Shown piece after piece: positions 53,979 to 62,584 of a DNA stretch of 64,000 bases. The translations under genes and the position numbers were made by a program. How positions within the stretch are numbered: position 1 is the stretch's first letter; each line of letters begins with the position of its first letter. Source of the DNA: Comamonadaceae bacterium G21597-S1 (GTDB lineage Bacteria > Pseudomonadota > Gammaproteobacteria > Burkholderiales > Burkholderiaceae_C). The DNA lies in assembly GCA_027214345.1 (NCBI GenBank), contig JAPWHR010000002.1:310001-374000 (forward strand), written 5' to 3'. Under the pieces are notes generated by a model. It was given only the letters and a program-made list of their open reading frames with translations. It was not told where the DNA came from and did not search any database.

Positions 53979-54797
53979 CTACCGTTTCGAGGACACGGCA
54001 ACACGAATGGCCGCCACCGTCCGCTCGACAATCTGTTCGGCGCCAGAGCGGCCCAGTTCAGCCGTGGCGGCGCGCGGATCGCCGAGGGTCCCGCCGCCGG
54101 CGCCGGCGTGCGCGGCCTGCGCCAACAACTCGGGACGCACCATGTCCGGTGCCACGGCCAGCTGCAACGCGGTGTCGGCGGCCCCCGCATGGCTGCCGAT
54201 CTGGGCCTCGGTCAGACCCTGTCCCCGCAGCCAGGCATGGAAAGGCGCTTGCGCCGCCTGGTAATACGCACCAACAAAGTGGACCCGCGCCGCGGGAGCA
54301 CCTGCCGGCGGCCGCATCCGTGCGACGAGGGCCTGCAGCGCCGCCTGGTAACCGCCATGGTCTCCGATCAGCACCACGTCGCGAAAACCATGCTGCCAGA
54401 AGCTGCGGGTGGCCGATTCGAGCACGGCCTGGAACACCGGCACGGGAATGGACACCGTCCCGGCAAAACGCATGTGCTCGGTCGGCGGGTCGATCGTGCC
54501 TTCCGGCACATAGGCGAGCACCGGGGCCACCAGGGTCCGGCCCAGTTGCGCCGCCACCCGACCGGCCAGCACGCGCACGCGCTGGTTGTGCTTGCCCAGC
54601 GCCAGATGCGGCCCACTTTGCTCGGTTCCGCCTACGGGAATGATGATGGTGGTGGTTCCGTCCTTCAGCGCGGCCGACACCTCGGCGGTGCTCAGCTCCT
54701 CGAGGAAGACGCTGCGCGGGGCGGCGGCCGATGCCGCGCCCAGCGCCCAATACAGCAGCAGCAGCGCAACGAGCAGGCGGCCAGACAATCGTCTCAT
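53979..54797 (-). CDS. Exported creatininase-family protein
   Basis: The 272-residue protein carries a clear Sec signal peptide (RRLSGRLLVALLLLYWALGA, cleavage near ASA-AAP). The mature part keeps creatininase metal motifs: PVGGTEQSGPH (E then H shifted two residues compared with the usual EQHGPH), LGKHNQRV in place of the common DT region, and GDHGGY. The variations suggest a changed metal site. A periplasmic location is unusual for the family. It lies between the DUF411 gene and the propeller protein, on the copper side of the window; a role in metal handling or in hydrolysing a periplasmic amide is possible. Confidence 0.78.
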   Translation of the reverse strand: MRRLSGRLLVALLLLYWALGAASAAAPRSVFLEELSTAEVSAALKDGTTTIIIPVGGTEQSGPHLALGKHNQRVRVLAGRVAAQLGRTLVAPVLAYVPEGTIDPPTEHMRFAGTVSIPVPVFQAVLESATRSFWQHGFRDVVLIGDHGGYQAALQALVARMRPPAGAPAARVHFVGAYYQAAQAPFHAWLRGQGLTEAQIGSHAGAADTALQLAVAPDMVRPELLAQAAHAGAGGGTLGDPRAATAELGRSGAEQIVERTVAAIRVAVSSKR

Positions 54798-54918
54798 GGT
54801 GCCGCAGTGTAGCCATATCGAGGCGTCGGATTGTCCACCGGGATCCGCAAGGCCAAGCCGGATGCTGCGCCCACACCGGACGTCTTGCGTTTGGCGCATG
54901 GGCGCAATGTCGACACCC

Positions 54919-54934
54919 CGACCGAGCGCGGTCG
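54919..54934 (-). terminator. Hairpin downstream of the DUF411 gene
   Basis: CGACC, loop GAGCGC and GGTCG form a 5-bp stem 16 bases beyond the DUF411 stop on the minus strand. There is no T tract, so only partial termination before the creatininase gene is suggested. Confidence 0.3.
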
Positions 54935-54949
54935 AGCGCCTGCGCCGGG

Positions 54950-55420
54950 TCAGCCCTTGTGGTAACTCCGGAACACCCGCGCCTGGCCGCCGTGCTGCAG
55001 CAACAATACGTCGAACGGGTCCTGGCGACCGCCATAGGCGGGCGCGTCCATGCCGGGCGAACCCACCGGCATGCCGGGCACGCTCAGGCCGATCGCCTGC
55101 GGTCGCTCCTTGAGCAGCCGATGGATGTCGCCGGCCGGCACATGCCCCTCGATGGCATAACCACCGACCGACGCGGTGTGGCAGGAACCCCATTGCTCGG
55201 CGACACCCAGCCGGGCGCGCGCGGCGGCATTGCCGCTGTCGTGCACCCGGACCTCGAAACCGTTCGCCTGCAGATGCTGCACCCAGTCCTTGCAGCAGCC
55301 GCAGTTCGGGTCCTTCCAGACTTCGACGCGCGGCCTGGCGGACTGGGCCGACAGCGTCAGGGGAAGCGCCGCGGCAGCCAGCGCAGCGGCAAGGGACGAG
55401 ACAAGACGGCGTCGACGCAT
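54950..55420 (-). CDS. DUF411 metal-binding exported protein
   Basis: The 156-residue protein has a twin/multi-arginine start and hydrophobic signal (cleavage near SAQS), then a DUF411 domain. The conserved KDPNCGCCKDW carries C40, C42 and C43, with a further cysteine in WGSCHTA and methionine-rich VPGMPVGSPGMD, all suited to Cu(I). DUF411 genes are habitual members of copper and silver resistance operons (CopG-like). It is 69 bases after copZ on the same strand and likely shares its copper-induced promoter. A periplasmic copper-binding role is inferred. Confidence 0.88.
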   Translation of the reverse strand: MRRRRLVSSLAAALAAAALPLTLSAQSARPRVEVWKDPNCGCCKDWVQHLQANGFEVRVHDSGNAAARARLGVAEQWGSCHTASVGGYAIEGHVPAGDIHRLLKERPQAIGLSVPGMPVGSPGMDAPAYGGRQDPFDVLLLQHGGQARVFRSYHKG

Positions 55421-55489
55421 ACGAGAAACTCCTGGTGGGGGCGGGCCCGCGCGGCCATGGCCCGGTGGTGACTGATACGCCCGGACCGC

Positions 55490-55681
55490 TCAGGCGGTCG
55501 GGTAACCGGCTTCGTCCAGCGCCTGTGCCAGCACGGCGCGGTCTTCGCTCGATTCGATCCTGACCGTCTTGCCGGCCAGATCCACTTCGATCGTGGCCTT
55601 GGCGTCGAGTTCCTTGACGGTCTTGGTGATCATGCTGGCGCAATGGCCGCAGCTCATGTCTTCGACTTTGAATTCAATCAT
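55490..55681 (-). CDS. copZ: Heavy-metal-associated (CopZ-like) copper chaperone
   Basis: The 63-residue protein is a single HMA domain with the metal motif MSCGHC (C11, C14) and the usual beta-alpha-beta-beta-alpha-beta pattern. AAGGAG precedes the ATG. It is divergent from copA and has its own MerR-type promoter, so copper induction of both is expected. It would carry Cu(I) in the cytoplasm to CopA or regulate CueR. Its size is normal for CopZ. Confidence 0.92.
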   Translation of the reverse strand: MIEFKVEDMSCGHCASMITKTVKELDAKATIEVDLAGKTVRIESSEDRAVLAQALDEAGYPTA

Positions 55682-55722
55682 GATGGACTCCTTGGTGGTC
55701 GGCAGGCAGTGGATATGTCGCC

Positions 55723-55753
55723 AATGTAGACCTTGACACAATGGCAAGGTCAA
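55723..55753 (-). promoter_or_regulatory. MerR/CueR-type promoter of copZ
   Basis: On the minus strand TTGACC (55753-55748) and TACATT (55728-55723) are separated by 19 bases, the overlong spacer that MerR-family activators act on. The spacer region holds the 21-bp dyad ACCTTG-x9-CAAGGT (55730-55750). This fits the CueR operator consensus. The copZ start is about 42 bases downstream. Confidence 0.8.
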
Positions 55754-55804
55754 GGCCGTCTCGCGCATGACCCTGCAAGGTACATGGGCACTTCCGCTTC
55801 AGGC

Positions 55805-55835
55805 TTGACCTTACCATCATGTCAGGGTTGACACT
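55805..55835 (+). promoter_or_regulatory. MerR/CueR-type promoter of copA
   Basis: TTGACC (55805-55810), a 19-base spacer and GACACT (55830-55835) precede copA. The spacer carries an imperfect dyad beginning ACCTTACC and ending CAGGGT. It is a weaker match than the copZ promoter, at both the -10 and the right half-site. CueR, encoded behind copA, is the expected regulator. Confidence 0.68.
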
Positions 55836-55878
55836 GCAAGCCTGATCCACGGCACACGCTGCCCAGACGAGGACAACC

Positions 55879-58119
55879 ATGAACACCCACGCTGCCACCC
55901 TCCCCGCCGCGATCCCCGCGGCCCCCGCCGGCCCGACGACCGAATGGACCCTGCCCATCGAGGGCATGACCTGCGCCTCCTGTGTCGCGCGGGTCGAAAA
56001 GGCGCTGAAAAAGGTGCCGGGCGTGGTGTCGGCCGAGGTCAACCTGGCCACCGAAAAGGCCCAGGTCACCGTCAGCGGCGACGCCACCGGTGCCGAGGCC
56101 CTGGTCGCGGCGGTGGAGAAAGCCGGCTACACCGCGCACATCGAGGACCCGTCCGCGGCCGATGCGCCCGCCGCCGAAGCTCCGGCCACCAACACCTGGT
56201 GGCCGGTGGCCGTGGCGGCGGTGTTGTCCGCGCCGCTGGTGCTGCCGATGTTCGGCATGTTGACCGGCGCCGACTGGATGCTGCCGGGCTGGATCCAGCT
56301 GGTACTGGCCACGCCGGTGCAGTTCTGGCTGGGTGCGCGTTTCTACAAGGCCGGCTGGGCGGCGCTGCGCGCCGGCTCCGGCAACATGGACCTGCTGGTG
56401 GCGCTGGGCACCTCTGCGGGATACGGCCTGAGCCTGTACCTGTTGTTCCGGCATGCCGGCCATGGCCAGCCGCACCTGTATTTCGAGGCCTCGGCCGTCG
56501 TGATCACGCTGGTGCTGCTGGGCAAGTGGCTCGAGGGCCGGGCCAAGCGCCAGACCACGGCGGCGATTCGCGCCTTGCAGGCCTTGCGGCCGGAGACCGC
56601 GCGGGTGACCCGCGACGGCCGGGAGCAGGAGATTCCGATTGCCCGGGTCCAGGTCGGTGACCTGGTCGTGGTACGACCGGGCGAACGCATTCCGGTCGAC
56701 GGCACGGTGCGCGATGGCGCCAGCGAGGTCGACGAATCGCTGATCACCGGCGAGAGCCTGCCCGTGGCCAAACACGCCGGCGACGCGGTCACCGGCGGCT
56801 CGGTCAACGCCGAAGGTTTGCTCACCGTGCAGACCCGCGCGGTGGGGGCCGAATCCACATTGGCGCGCATCGTGCGCATGGTCGAGTCGGCCCAGGCGCA
56901 CAAGGCGCCGATCCAGCGCCTGGTCGACCAGGTCAGTGCCATCTTCGTGCCGGTGGTGATCGGCATCGGCCTGCTGACGCTGCTGGCCTGGGGCCTGGCC
57001 ACCGGCAACTGGGAGCAGGCCATCCTCAATGCGGTGGCGGTGCTGGTCATCGCCTGTCCATGTGCGCTGGGACTGGCCACGCCGACCGCCATCATGGCCG
57101 GCACCGGCGTGGCGGCGCGCCATGGCATCCTGATCAAGGACGCGCAGGCGCTGGAACTGGCGCACAAGGTGACCGTGGTGGGCTTCGACAAGACCGGCAC
57201 CCTGACCGAAGGCAAGCCCCGCCTGGTTGCCAACGAAGCCGCCGACGGCGACACGGCGGCGCTGCTGGCGGCCAGTGCGTCGATACAAGCCGGCAGCGAA
57301 CATCCGCTGGCGCGCGCAGTGATCGACGCGGCCCGGGCCGCCGGTGTGCAGGCCCGAGCGGCCACGGAGGTGCGGGCGCTGGCGGGCCGCGGCATGGCCG
57401 CCAGCGTCGATGGGCGCGCGCTGCGCCTGGGCAGCACCCGGCTGATGGACGAACTCGGTGTCGAGCGCGGCACGCTCGCCTCGCGGGCCGAAGCCCTGCA
57501 GGCCGAGGGGCGCACCGTGTCCTGGGTCGCCGACATCACCGACACGCCGCGCCTGCTCGGCCTGCTCGCGTTCGGCGACACCATCAAGGACAACGCGCGG
57601 CGCGCGGTCGCACAATTGCGCGAGCACGGCATCCGCAGCGTGCTGGTGACCGGCGACAACCGCGGCAGCGCCGAGGCGGTCGGCCGCGAACTGGGGCTGG
57701 ACGACATCCGCAGCGAGGTGTTGCCCCAGGACAAGGCGCGCATCGTGGCCGAGCTCAAGGACGGCGGCGCGACGGTGGCCATGGTCGGCGACGGCATCAA
57801 CGACGCGCCGGCCCTGGCCGCGGCCGATGTCGGCATCGCGATGTCGACCGGCACCGACGTGGCCATGCATGCGGCCGGCATCACGCTGATGCGCGGCGAC
57901 CCGGCTCTGGTGGCCGACGCCATAGACATCTCGCGCAAGACCTACGCCAAGATCCGGCAGAACCTGTTCTGGGCCTTCGTCTACAACGCCATCGGCGTGC
58001 CGCTGGCCGCGTTCGGCCTGCTCAATCCGGTCGTGGCCGGTGCCGCGATGGCGCTGAGCAGTGTCAGCGTCGTCAGCAATGCGCTGCTGCTGCGCCGCTG
58101 GAAGGGCCGTGCGCCATGA
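55879..58119 (+). CDS. copA: Cu(I)-exporting P-type ATPase
   Basis: The 746-residue membrane pump expels Cu(I) from the cytoplasm. One N-terminal HMA domain has GMTCASC (C32, C35). Eight transmembrane helices follow; the sixth carries C393-P-C395 ([12 protein letters not shown]). Catalytic D437 is in DKTGT, the ATP-binding H475 in SEHPLARAV, and the hinge is [10 protein letters not shown] near 637. TM7 N/Y and TM8 M/S positions ([27 protein letters not shown]) are those of CopA rather than Zn pumps. It is coupled by ATGA overlap to cueR and driven by a CueR-type promoter. Confidence 0.96.
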   Translation: MNTHAATLPAAIPAAPAGPTTEWTLPIEGMTCASCVARVEKALKKVPGVVSAEVNLATEKAQVTVSGDATGAEALVAAVEKAGYTAHIEDPSAADAPAAEAPATNTWWPVAVAAVLSAPLVLPMFGMLTGADWMLPGWIQLVLATPVQFWLGARFYKAGWAALRAGSGNMDLLVALGTSAGYGLSLYLLFRHAGHGQPHLYFEASAVVITLVLLGKWLEGRAKRQTTAAIRALQALRPETARVTRDGREQEIPIARVQVGDLVVVRPGERIPVDGTVRDGASEVDESLITGESLPVAKHAGDAVTGGSVNAEGLLTVQTRAVGAESTLARIVRMVESAQAHKAPIQRLVDQVSAIFVPVVIGIGLLTLLAWGLATGNWEQAILNAVAVLVIACPCALGLATPTAIMAGTGVAARHGILIKDAQALELAHKVTVVGFDKTGTLTEGKPRLVANEAADGDTAALLAASASIQAGSEHPLARAVIDAARAAGVQARAATEVRALAGRGMAASVDGRALRLGSTRLMDELGVERGTLASRAEALQAEGRTVSWVADITDTPRLLGLLAFGDTIKDNARRAVAQLREHGIRSVLVTGDNRGSAEAVGRELGLDDIRSEVLPQDKARIVAELKDGGATVAMVGDGINDAPALAAADVGIAMSTGTDVAMHAAGITLMRGDPALVADAIDISRKTYAKIRQNLFWAFVYNAIGVPLAAFGLLNPVVAGAAMALSSVSVVSNALLLRRWKGRAP

Positions 58120-58541
58120 AACCGACACCGTCGACCCAGGCCCGGTTCAACATCGGCCAGGCCGCACGACGCGCACAGGTGTCGGCCAAGATGGTGCGGC
58201 ATTACGAATCGCTCGGACTGCTGCCCGCCATCCACCGCACCGAGGCGGGTTATCGCCAGTACACCGACAAGGACATCCACACGCTGCGCTTCATCAAGCG
58301 CGCGCGCGACCTGGGTTTCAGCATGGCGGAGATCGACGAATTGCTCAAGCTGTGGCAGGACCAGCGCCGCCCGAGTAGCCAGGTCAAGCGCATCGCCGCG
58401 ATGCACGTGGCCGACCTGGAACAACGCATCGCGGAACTCACCGAGATGCGGCGCACGTTGCAGCACCTGGTGGATGGGTGCCATGGCGACCATCGGCCGG
58501 ACTGCCCGATCCTGGACGAACTCGGCCAGGCACCTTCCTGA
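58116..58541 (+). CDS. cueR: CueR-type MerR-family copper regulator
   Basis: The 141-residue protein has an N-terminal MerR helix-turn-helix ([26 protein letters not shown]), a long dimerisation helix, and the Cu(I)-binding pair C122-x7-C130 in [10 protein letters not shown]. That spacing is the CueR signature. It overlaps the copA stop by ATGA, so regulator and pump are made together. It should activate copA and the divergent copZ operon through the 19-bp-spacer promoters. Confidence 0.94.
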   Translation: MKPTPSTQARFNIGQAARRAQVSAKMVRHYESLGLLPAIHRTEAGYRQYTDKDIHTLRFIKRARDLGFSMAEIDELLKLWQDQRRPSSQVKRIAAMHVADLEQRIAELTEMRRTLQHLVDGCHGDHRPDCPILDELGQAPS

Positions 58542-58574
58542 AGCCGCGCGGCGACGGGCCGCGATTCGCCGCAA

Positions 58575-59033
58575 TCACACGTGCCGGTGCGCCCGCGTCG
58601 GGGCGCGGCCGCGCGAGAGCCGGTCGGCGCGTTGATGCAGCGCCTCGATGATGCGGCACTTCGGACCGCTGCCGTCGCAACGTTCGCGCAACGCGACCAG
58701 ATCGCGCTGCAAGGCGCGCAATTCGCGCAGCCGTTCGTTGACATGCCCGATGTGCTCCTCCAGTGCCGCATTGGCCACCGCGCAGTCGGCCTTGCGCGAC
58801 AGATCCAGGCCGAGCAGGGTGCGAACCTCGTCGAGCGACATGTCCATGGCCCGGCACAGCCGGATGAAGCGCAGCTGGTGCACGTCGCGATCGTCGTAGC
58901 GCCGGTAGCGGTTCGTGCCGCGTTCGCCTGCATGCAGCAGGCCGGACTTCTCGTAGAAACGGATGTTGGCCGCCGTCACGCCGCTGAGCGCGGCCGCTTG
59001 TCCGATCAGGTAGGAGGGTCTTTCCGACACCAT
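58575..59033 (-). CDS. CadR/PbrR-type MerR-family metal regulator
   Basis: The 152-residue protein has a MerR DNA-binding domain (LIGQAAALSGVTAANIRFYEKSGLL) and cysteines C84, C119 and C126, the three-cysteine pattern of Cd/Pb sensors (CadR, PbrR). A His-containing tail (RAHRHV) may add ligands, as in CadR. It diverges from the P-type ATPase gene, which it very likely activates. The regulator promoter must overlap the same operator, since only 56 bases separate the two starts. Confidence 0.92.
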   Translation of the reverse strand: MVSERPSYLIGQAAALSGVTAANIRFYEKSGLLHAGERGTNRYRRYDDRDVHQLRFIRLCRAMDMSLDEVRTLLGLDLSRKADCAVANAALEEHIGHVNERLRELRALQRDLVALRERCDGSGPKCRIIEALHQRADRLSRGRAPTRAHRHV

Positions 59034-59036
59034 GGC

Positions 59037-59067
59037 TTGACCTTCGAGTGGGTTCAGGGTTTCCAAT
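59037..59067 (+). promoter_or_regulatory. MerR/CadR-type promoter of the Zn/Cd/Pb ATPase
   Basis: TTGACC (59037-59042), a 19-base spacer and TCCAAT (59062-59067) lie in front of the ATPase gene. The spacer includes an imperfect 21-bp dyad from ACCTT to CAGGGT (59040-59060), resembling CadR/PbrR sites. The -35 is only 3 bases from the regulator's start codon, so operator and regulator leader overlap. Confidence 0.75.
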
Positions 59068-59089
59068 GGTCGCACAGGAATCGACACGC

Positions 59090-61393
59090 ATGAAACACGA
59101 ACACGACACGCCAGTGGCCACACCCGCGGCCCACGACCACGATCACCCGCACGACTCCGGCGCTAGCGGCCGGCAGGCCGATGCCTGCTGCACACCGGCG
59201 CCGATGGTGTCCGCGCTGCCGCAGGTCGGCAGCAGCGGCCGTGCCGGCACGCGCAGCGCAATCCGCATCCTGCAGATGGATTGCCCGACCGAGGAGACCC
59301 TGATCCGCAACAAGCTGCAGGCCATGGAGTCCGTGCACGGCATGGAATTCAACCTGATGCAACGGGTGTTGACGGTGGCGCACCGGCCCGATGCGCTGCA
59401 GCCCATCCTGGCCGCGATCCGCACGCTGGGTTTCGATCCGCAGCCGGTGCAGGACACGGTGCAGGCCACGCCGGCGGCCGAACACAAGCCCTGGTGGCCG
59501 CTGGCCCTGGCCGGTGCCGCGGCGCTGGCGGCCGAGGCCGTGCACGGGTCGGGCGGCCCGGACGGGTTATCCGCCGCGCTGGCGCTGGCCGCCATCGCTG
59601 GTTGCGGCCTGGGCACCTACCAGAAGGGATTCATCGCGCTGCGCAACGGCAATCTCAACATCAATGCCTTGATGAGCATCGCCGTGACCGGCGCCATGGT
59701 GCTGCAGCAGTGGCCCGAGGCGGCCATGGTGATGGTGCTGTTTACCGTGGCCGAGCTGATCGAGGCGCGTTCGCTGGACCGGGCCCGCAACGCGATCCAG
59801 GGCCTGATGCAGCTGGCGCCGGAGCAGGCCACGGTGCAGCGCGGCGACGGCCACTGGGAAGTGGTTGCGGCCACCGCAGTGGCACCGGGTGCGCTGGTGC
59901 GGGTGCGGCCGGGGGAACGCATCGCGCTGGACGGGCACCTGGTCAGCGGCCGCACCAGCATCGACCAGGCACCGATCACCGGCGAGAGCCTGCCGGTGGA
60001 CAAGGCGCCCGGCGACGCCGTGTTCGCCGGCACCGTCAACGGCGCCGGGGGCTTCGAATACCGCACCAGCGCTGCGGCCGGCGATACGTTGTTGTCGCGC
60101 ATCATCCGGGCGGTCGAGCAGGCCCAGGGCAACAAGGCGCCGACGCAGCGTTTCGTCGACCGTTTCGCCCGCATCTATACGCCGGTCGTGGTCGCCATGG
60201 CGCTGGCGGTCGCGATCGTGCCGCCGCTGCTGATGCAGGGCGCATGGTGGGACTGGATCTACAAGGCCCTGGTGCTGCTGGTCATCGCCTGCCCCTGCGC
60301 GCTGGTCATCTCGACGCCCGTGACCATCGTCAGCGGACTGGCCGCGGCCGCACGCAAGGGCATTCTGGTCAAGGGCGGCGCCTTCCTCGAGCAGGGGCGC
60401 CGCCTGACCTGGGTGGCACTGGACAAGACCGGCACGCTGACCCACGGCAAGCCGGTGCAGACCGGCTGCGAGGTTGCCCCGCAGCCCGACGGCCACACGA
60501 TGCCGGCAACGCGCGCGGCCGGCGGCGACGACGACGACAACAACACCTTGCTCCGGCACCGGCGCCTGGCCGCGAGCCTGGCCGGCCGCTCCGACCACCC
60601 GGTGTCCCAGGCGATTGCCGCGGCCGCGCAAGCCGACGGACTCGACACCCTGGCGGTCTCGGACTTCGAAGCCCTGCCCGGCCAGGGCGTGCGCGGCGTC
60701 ATCGACGGCGAAACCTATGCCCTGGGCAATCACCGCATGGTGCACGACCGTGGCCTGTGCTCCGGCACGCTGGAGCAGCGGCTCGACACGCTCGAGCGCC
60801 AGGGCACGACCGTCGTGATGCTGACGGGCCCGCGACACGTGCTGGCCTTGTTCGTCGTCGCCGACACCGTCAAGGCGGGCAGCCGCAGCGCGATCGCGGA
60901 GTTGCACGCGCTGGGCATCCGTACGCTGATGCTGACCGGCGACAACCCGCATGCGGCGCGCTCCATCGGCCAGGATGTCGGCATCACCGAAGTGCGCGGC
61001 AACCAGTTGCCGCAGGACAAGCTCGCGGCCATCACCGAGCTGGCGCGCGGCGACCAGGTCGTCGGCATGGTCGGCGACGGCATCAACGACGCGCCGGCGC
61101 TGGCGCGGGCCGACATCGGTTTCGCCATGGGCGCACTGGGCACGGACACCGCGATCGAGACCGCCGATGTCGCGCTGATGGACGACGACCTGCACAAGCT
61201 GGCCAGTTTCGTGCGACTGTCGCAGGCCACGCACCGCATCCTGGTGCAGAACATCACGCTGGCGATCGGCATCAAGGCCGTGTTCCTGGCGCTGACGATC
61301 GCCGGCCTGGGCACGATGTGGATGGCGGTGTTCGCCGACGTCGGCGCCAGCCTGCTGGTGGTCGGCAACGGACTGCGCATGGTGCGCAAGTAG
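59090..61393 (+). CDS. Zn/Cd/Pb-exporting P-type ATPase (ZntA/CadA type)
   Basis: Start 59090 (after AGGA) gives 767 residues. A His-rich leader (HDHDHPHDSG, CC pair near 36) precedes an HMA-like domain whose metal motif is DCPTEE, with one cysteine (C65) and a glutamate in place of the second. The transport helix has C401-P-C403 (ACPCALVISTP), catalytic D445 (DKTGT), H503 (SDHPVSQ) and [11 protein letters not shown] loop with four aspartates and two asparagines near 481-487 is unusual. CPC with a late IETADVALMDDDLHKL is characteristic of Zn/Cd/Pb pumps. CadR-type control of transcription is expected. Confidence 0.93.
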   Translation: MKHEHDTPVATPAAHDHDHPHDSGASGRQADACCTPAPMVSALPQVGSSGRAGTRSAIRILQMDCPTEETLIRNKLQAMESVHGMEFNLMQRVLTVAHRPDALQPILAAIRTLGFDPQPVQDTVQATPAAEHKPWWPLALAGAAALAAEAVHGSGGPDGLSAALALAAIAGCGLGTYQKGFIALRNGNLNINALMSIAVTGAMVLQQWPEAAMVMVLFTVAELIEARSLDRARNAIQGLMQLAPEQATVQRGDGHWEVVAATAVAPGALVRVRPGERIALDGHLVSGRTSIDQAPITGESLPVDKAPGDAVFAGTVNGAGGFEYRTSAAAGDTLLSRIIRAVEQAQGNKAPTQRFVDRFARIYTPVVVAMALAVAIVPPLLMQGAWWDWIYKALVLLVIACPCALVISTPVTIVSGLAAAARKGILVKGGAFLEQGRRLTWVALDKTGTLTHGKPVQTGCEVAPQPDGHTMPATRAAGGDDDDNNTLLRHRRLAASLAGRSDHPVSQAIAAAAQADGLDTLAVSDFEALPGQGVRGVIDGETYALGNHRMVHDRGLCSGTLEQRLDTLERQGTTVVMLTGPRHVLALFVVADTVKAGSRSAIAELHALGIRTLMLTGDNPHAARSIGQDVGITEVRGNQLPQDKLAAITELARGDQVVGMVGDGINDAPALARADIGFAMGALGTDTAIETADVALMDDDLHKLASFVRLSQATHRILVQNITLAIGIKAVFLALTIAGLGTMWMAVFADVGASLLVVGNGLRMVRK

Positions 61394-61494
61394 CGGCCGA
61401 TGTACGCCATCGCGGCCGCCGCAGCGCGGTGGCGGCGTCTGCGGCCGCGACGAGTGATAGAGGTGATCGGTAGCGGCACGATAATGAAATCACC

Positions 61495-62577
61495 ATGAGC
61501 AAGACCCCACCGCGTACCGCCGCGCAAGGCCCATCCGATCGGATGCGGGTCCCCGGCCCCATCGATCCTGTCGCCACCGACGCCATCACCGATGTCGCCG
61601 GCATCGAAGTGGGCCATTTCACCGAGCCGCGCCGACCGACCGGCTGTACGGTGCTGATCGCGCGCGCCGGAGCCGTGGCCGGTGTCGATGTGCGCGGCGC
61701 CGCGCCGGGCACGCGCGAGACCGACCTGCTGCACCCATCCAACCTGGTCGACCGGGTCCACGCCATCCTGCTGGCCGGTGGCAGTGCCTGGGGCCTGGAC
61801 GCGGCCGGCGGCGTGATGCGCTGGCTGGAGGAACACGGCATCGGCCTGCCGGTGCACTACGGCCTGGTGCCCATAGTCCCGGCCGCGGTATTGTTCGACC
61901 TGCCGGTGGGCGATGCACGCATCCGGCCCGACGCCGAGGCCGGTTACCGGGCCTGCGCGGCAGCCGGCAAGCAGGCGCCGGCCCAGGGCAATGTCGGCGC
62001 CGGCGCCGGCGCGCTGGTCGGCAAGTTGTTCGGCATCGATCGGGCCATGAAGGGGGGCATCGGCAGTGCGGCGGTCACGGTCGACGGCGTGACCGTCGGC
62101 GCGCTGGTGGCCTGTAACGCGCTGGGTGACGTCGTGGACCCGGACAACGGCCGTGTACTGGCCGGAGCCCGCAGCGCGGACGGCCACACGCTGCTCGACA
62201 TCCGCCGTGCCATCCTGGCCGGCGAACATCCGCAGCCGCTGCTCGCCGGCACCAACACCACGCTGGCCGTGATCGCCACCGACGCCGTGCTGACCAAGGC
62301 GCAGGCGCATCGACTCGCGCAGGTGGGGCACGACGGGCTGGCACGCGCCATCAACCCGGTGCACACCATGTCCGACGGCGACACGGTGTTCGCGCTGGGC
62401 ACCGGCGAATCTGCCAGGCCGGCCCAGATGATGGTGCTGGCCACACTGGCGGCCGAGGTCACGGCGCGCGCAACCGTGCGCGCTGTGCTGGCCGCGCGCG
62501 GCGTCACGCTCGGCGGCAGCCACTGGCCGGCCCACCGCGACCTGTTCGGCGACGGCGCGGGCGTGGCGGCCCGCTGA
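61495..62577 (+). CDS. P1-family (DmpA/BapA-like) N-terminal-nucleophile peptidase
   Basis: The 360-residue protein matches the DmpA/L-aminopeptidase-D-esterase family. Landmarks are ITDVAGIEVGHFTEP, GGSAWGLDAAGGVMRWLEE, NVGAGAGALVGKL and the probable nucleophile site in LAGTNTTLAVIATDA, where family members self-cleave before a Ser or Thr. No signal peptide is seen, so it is cytoplasmic. Family enzymes release N-terminal beta- or D-residues from small peptides. Seven bases separate it from the TAXI gene, which suggests an operon. Confidence 0.87.
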   Translation: MSKTPPRTAAQGPSDRMRVPGPIDPVATDAITDVAGIEVGHFTEPRRPTGCTVLIARAGAVAGVDVRGAAPGTRETDLLHPSNLVDRVHAILLAGGSAWGLDAAGGVMRWLEEHGIGLPVHYGLVPIVPAAVLFDLPVGDARIRPDAEAGYRACAAAGKQAPAQGNVGAGAGALVGKLFGIDRAMKGGIGSAAVTVDGVTVGALVACNALGDVVDPDNGRVLAGARSADGHTLLDIRRAILAGEHPQPLLAGTNTTLAVIATDAVLTKAQAHRLAQVGHDGLARAINPVHTMSDGDTVFALGTGESARPAQMMVLATLAAEVTARATVRAVLAARGVTLGGSHWPAHRDLFGDGAGVAAR

Positions 62578-62584
62578 CCCGGCC

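Noticed and set aside
55822-58128. A 768-codon minus-strand frame opposite copA
   Set aside because: Shadow frame; copA has all P-type ATPase motifs.
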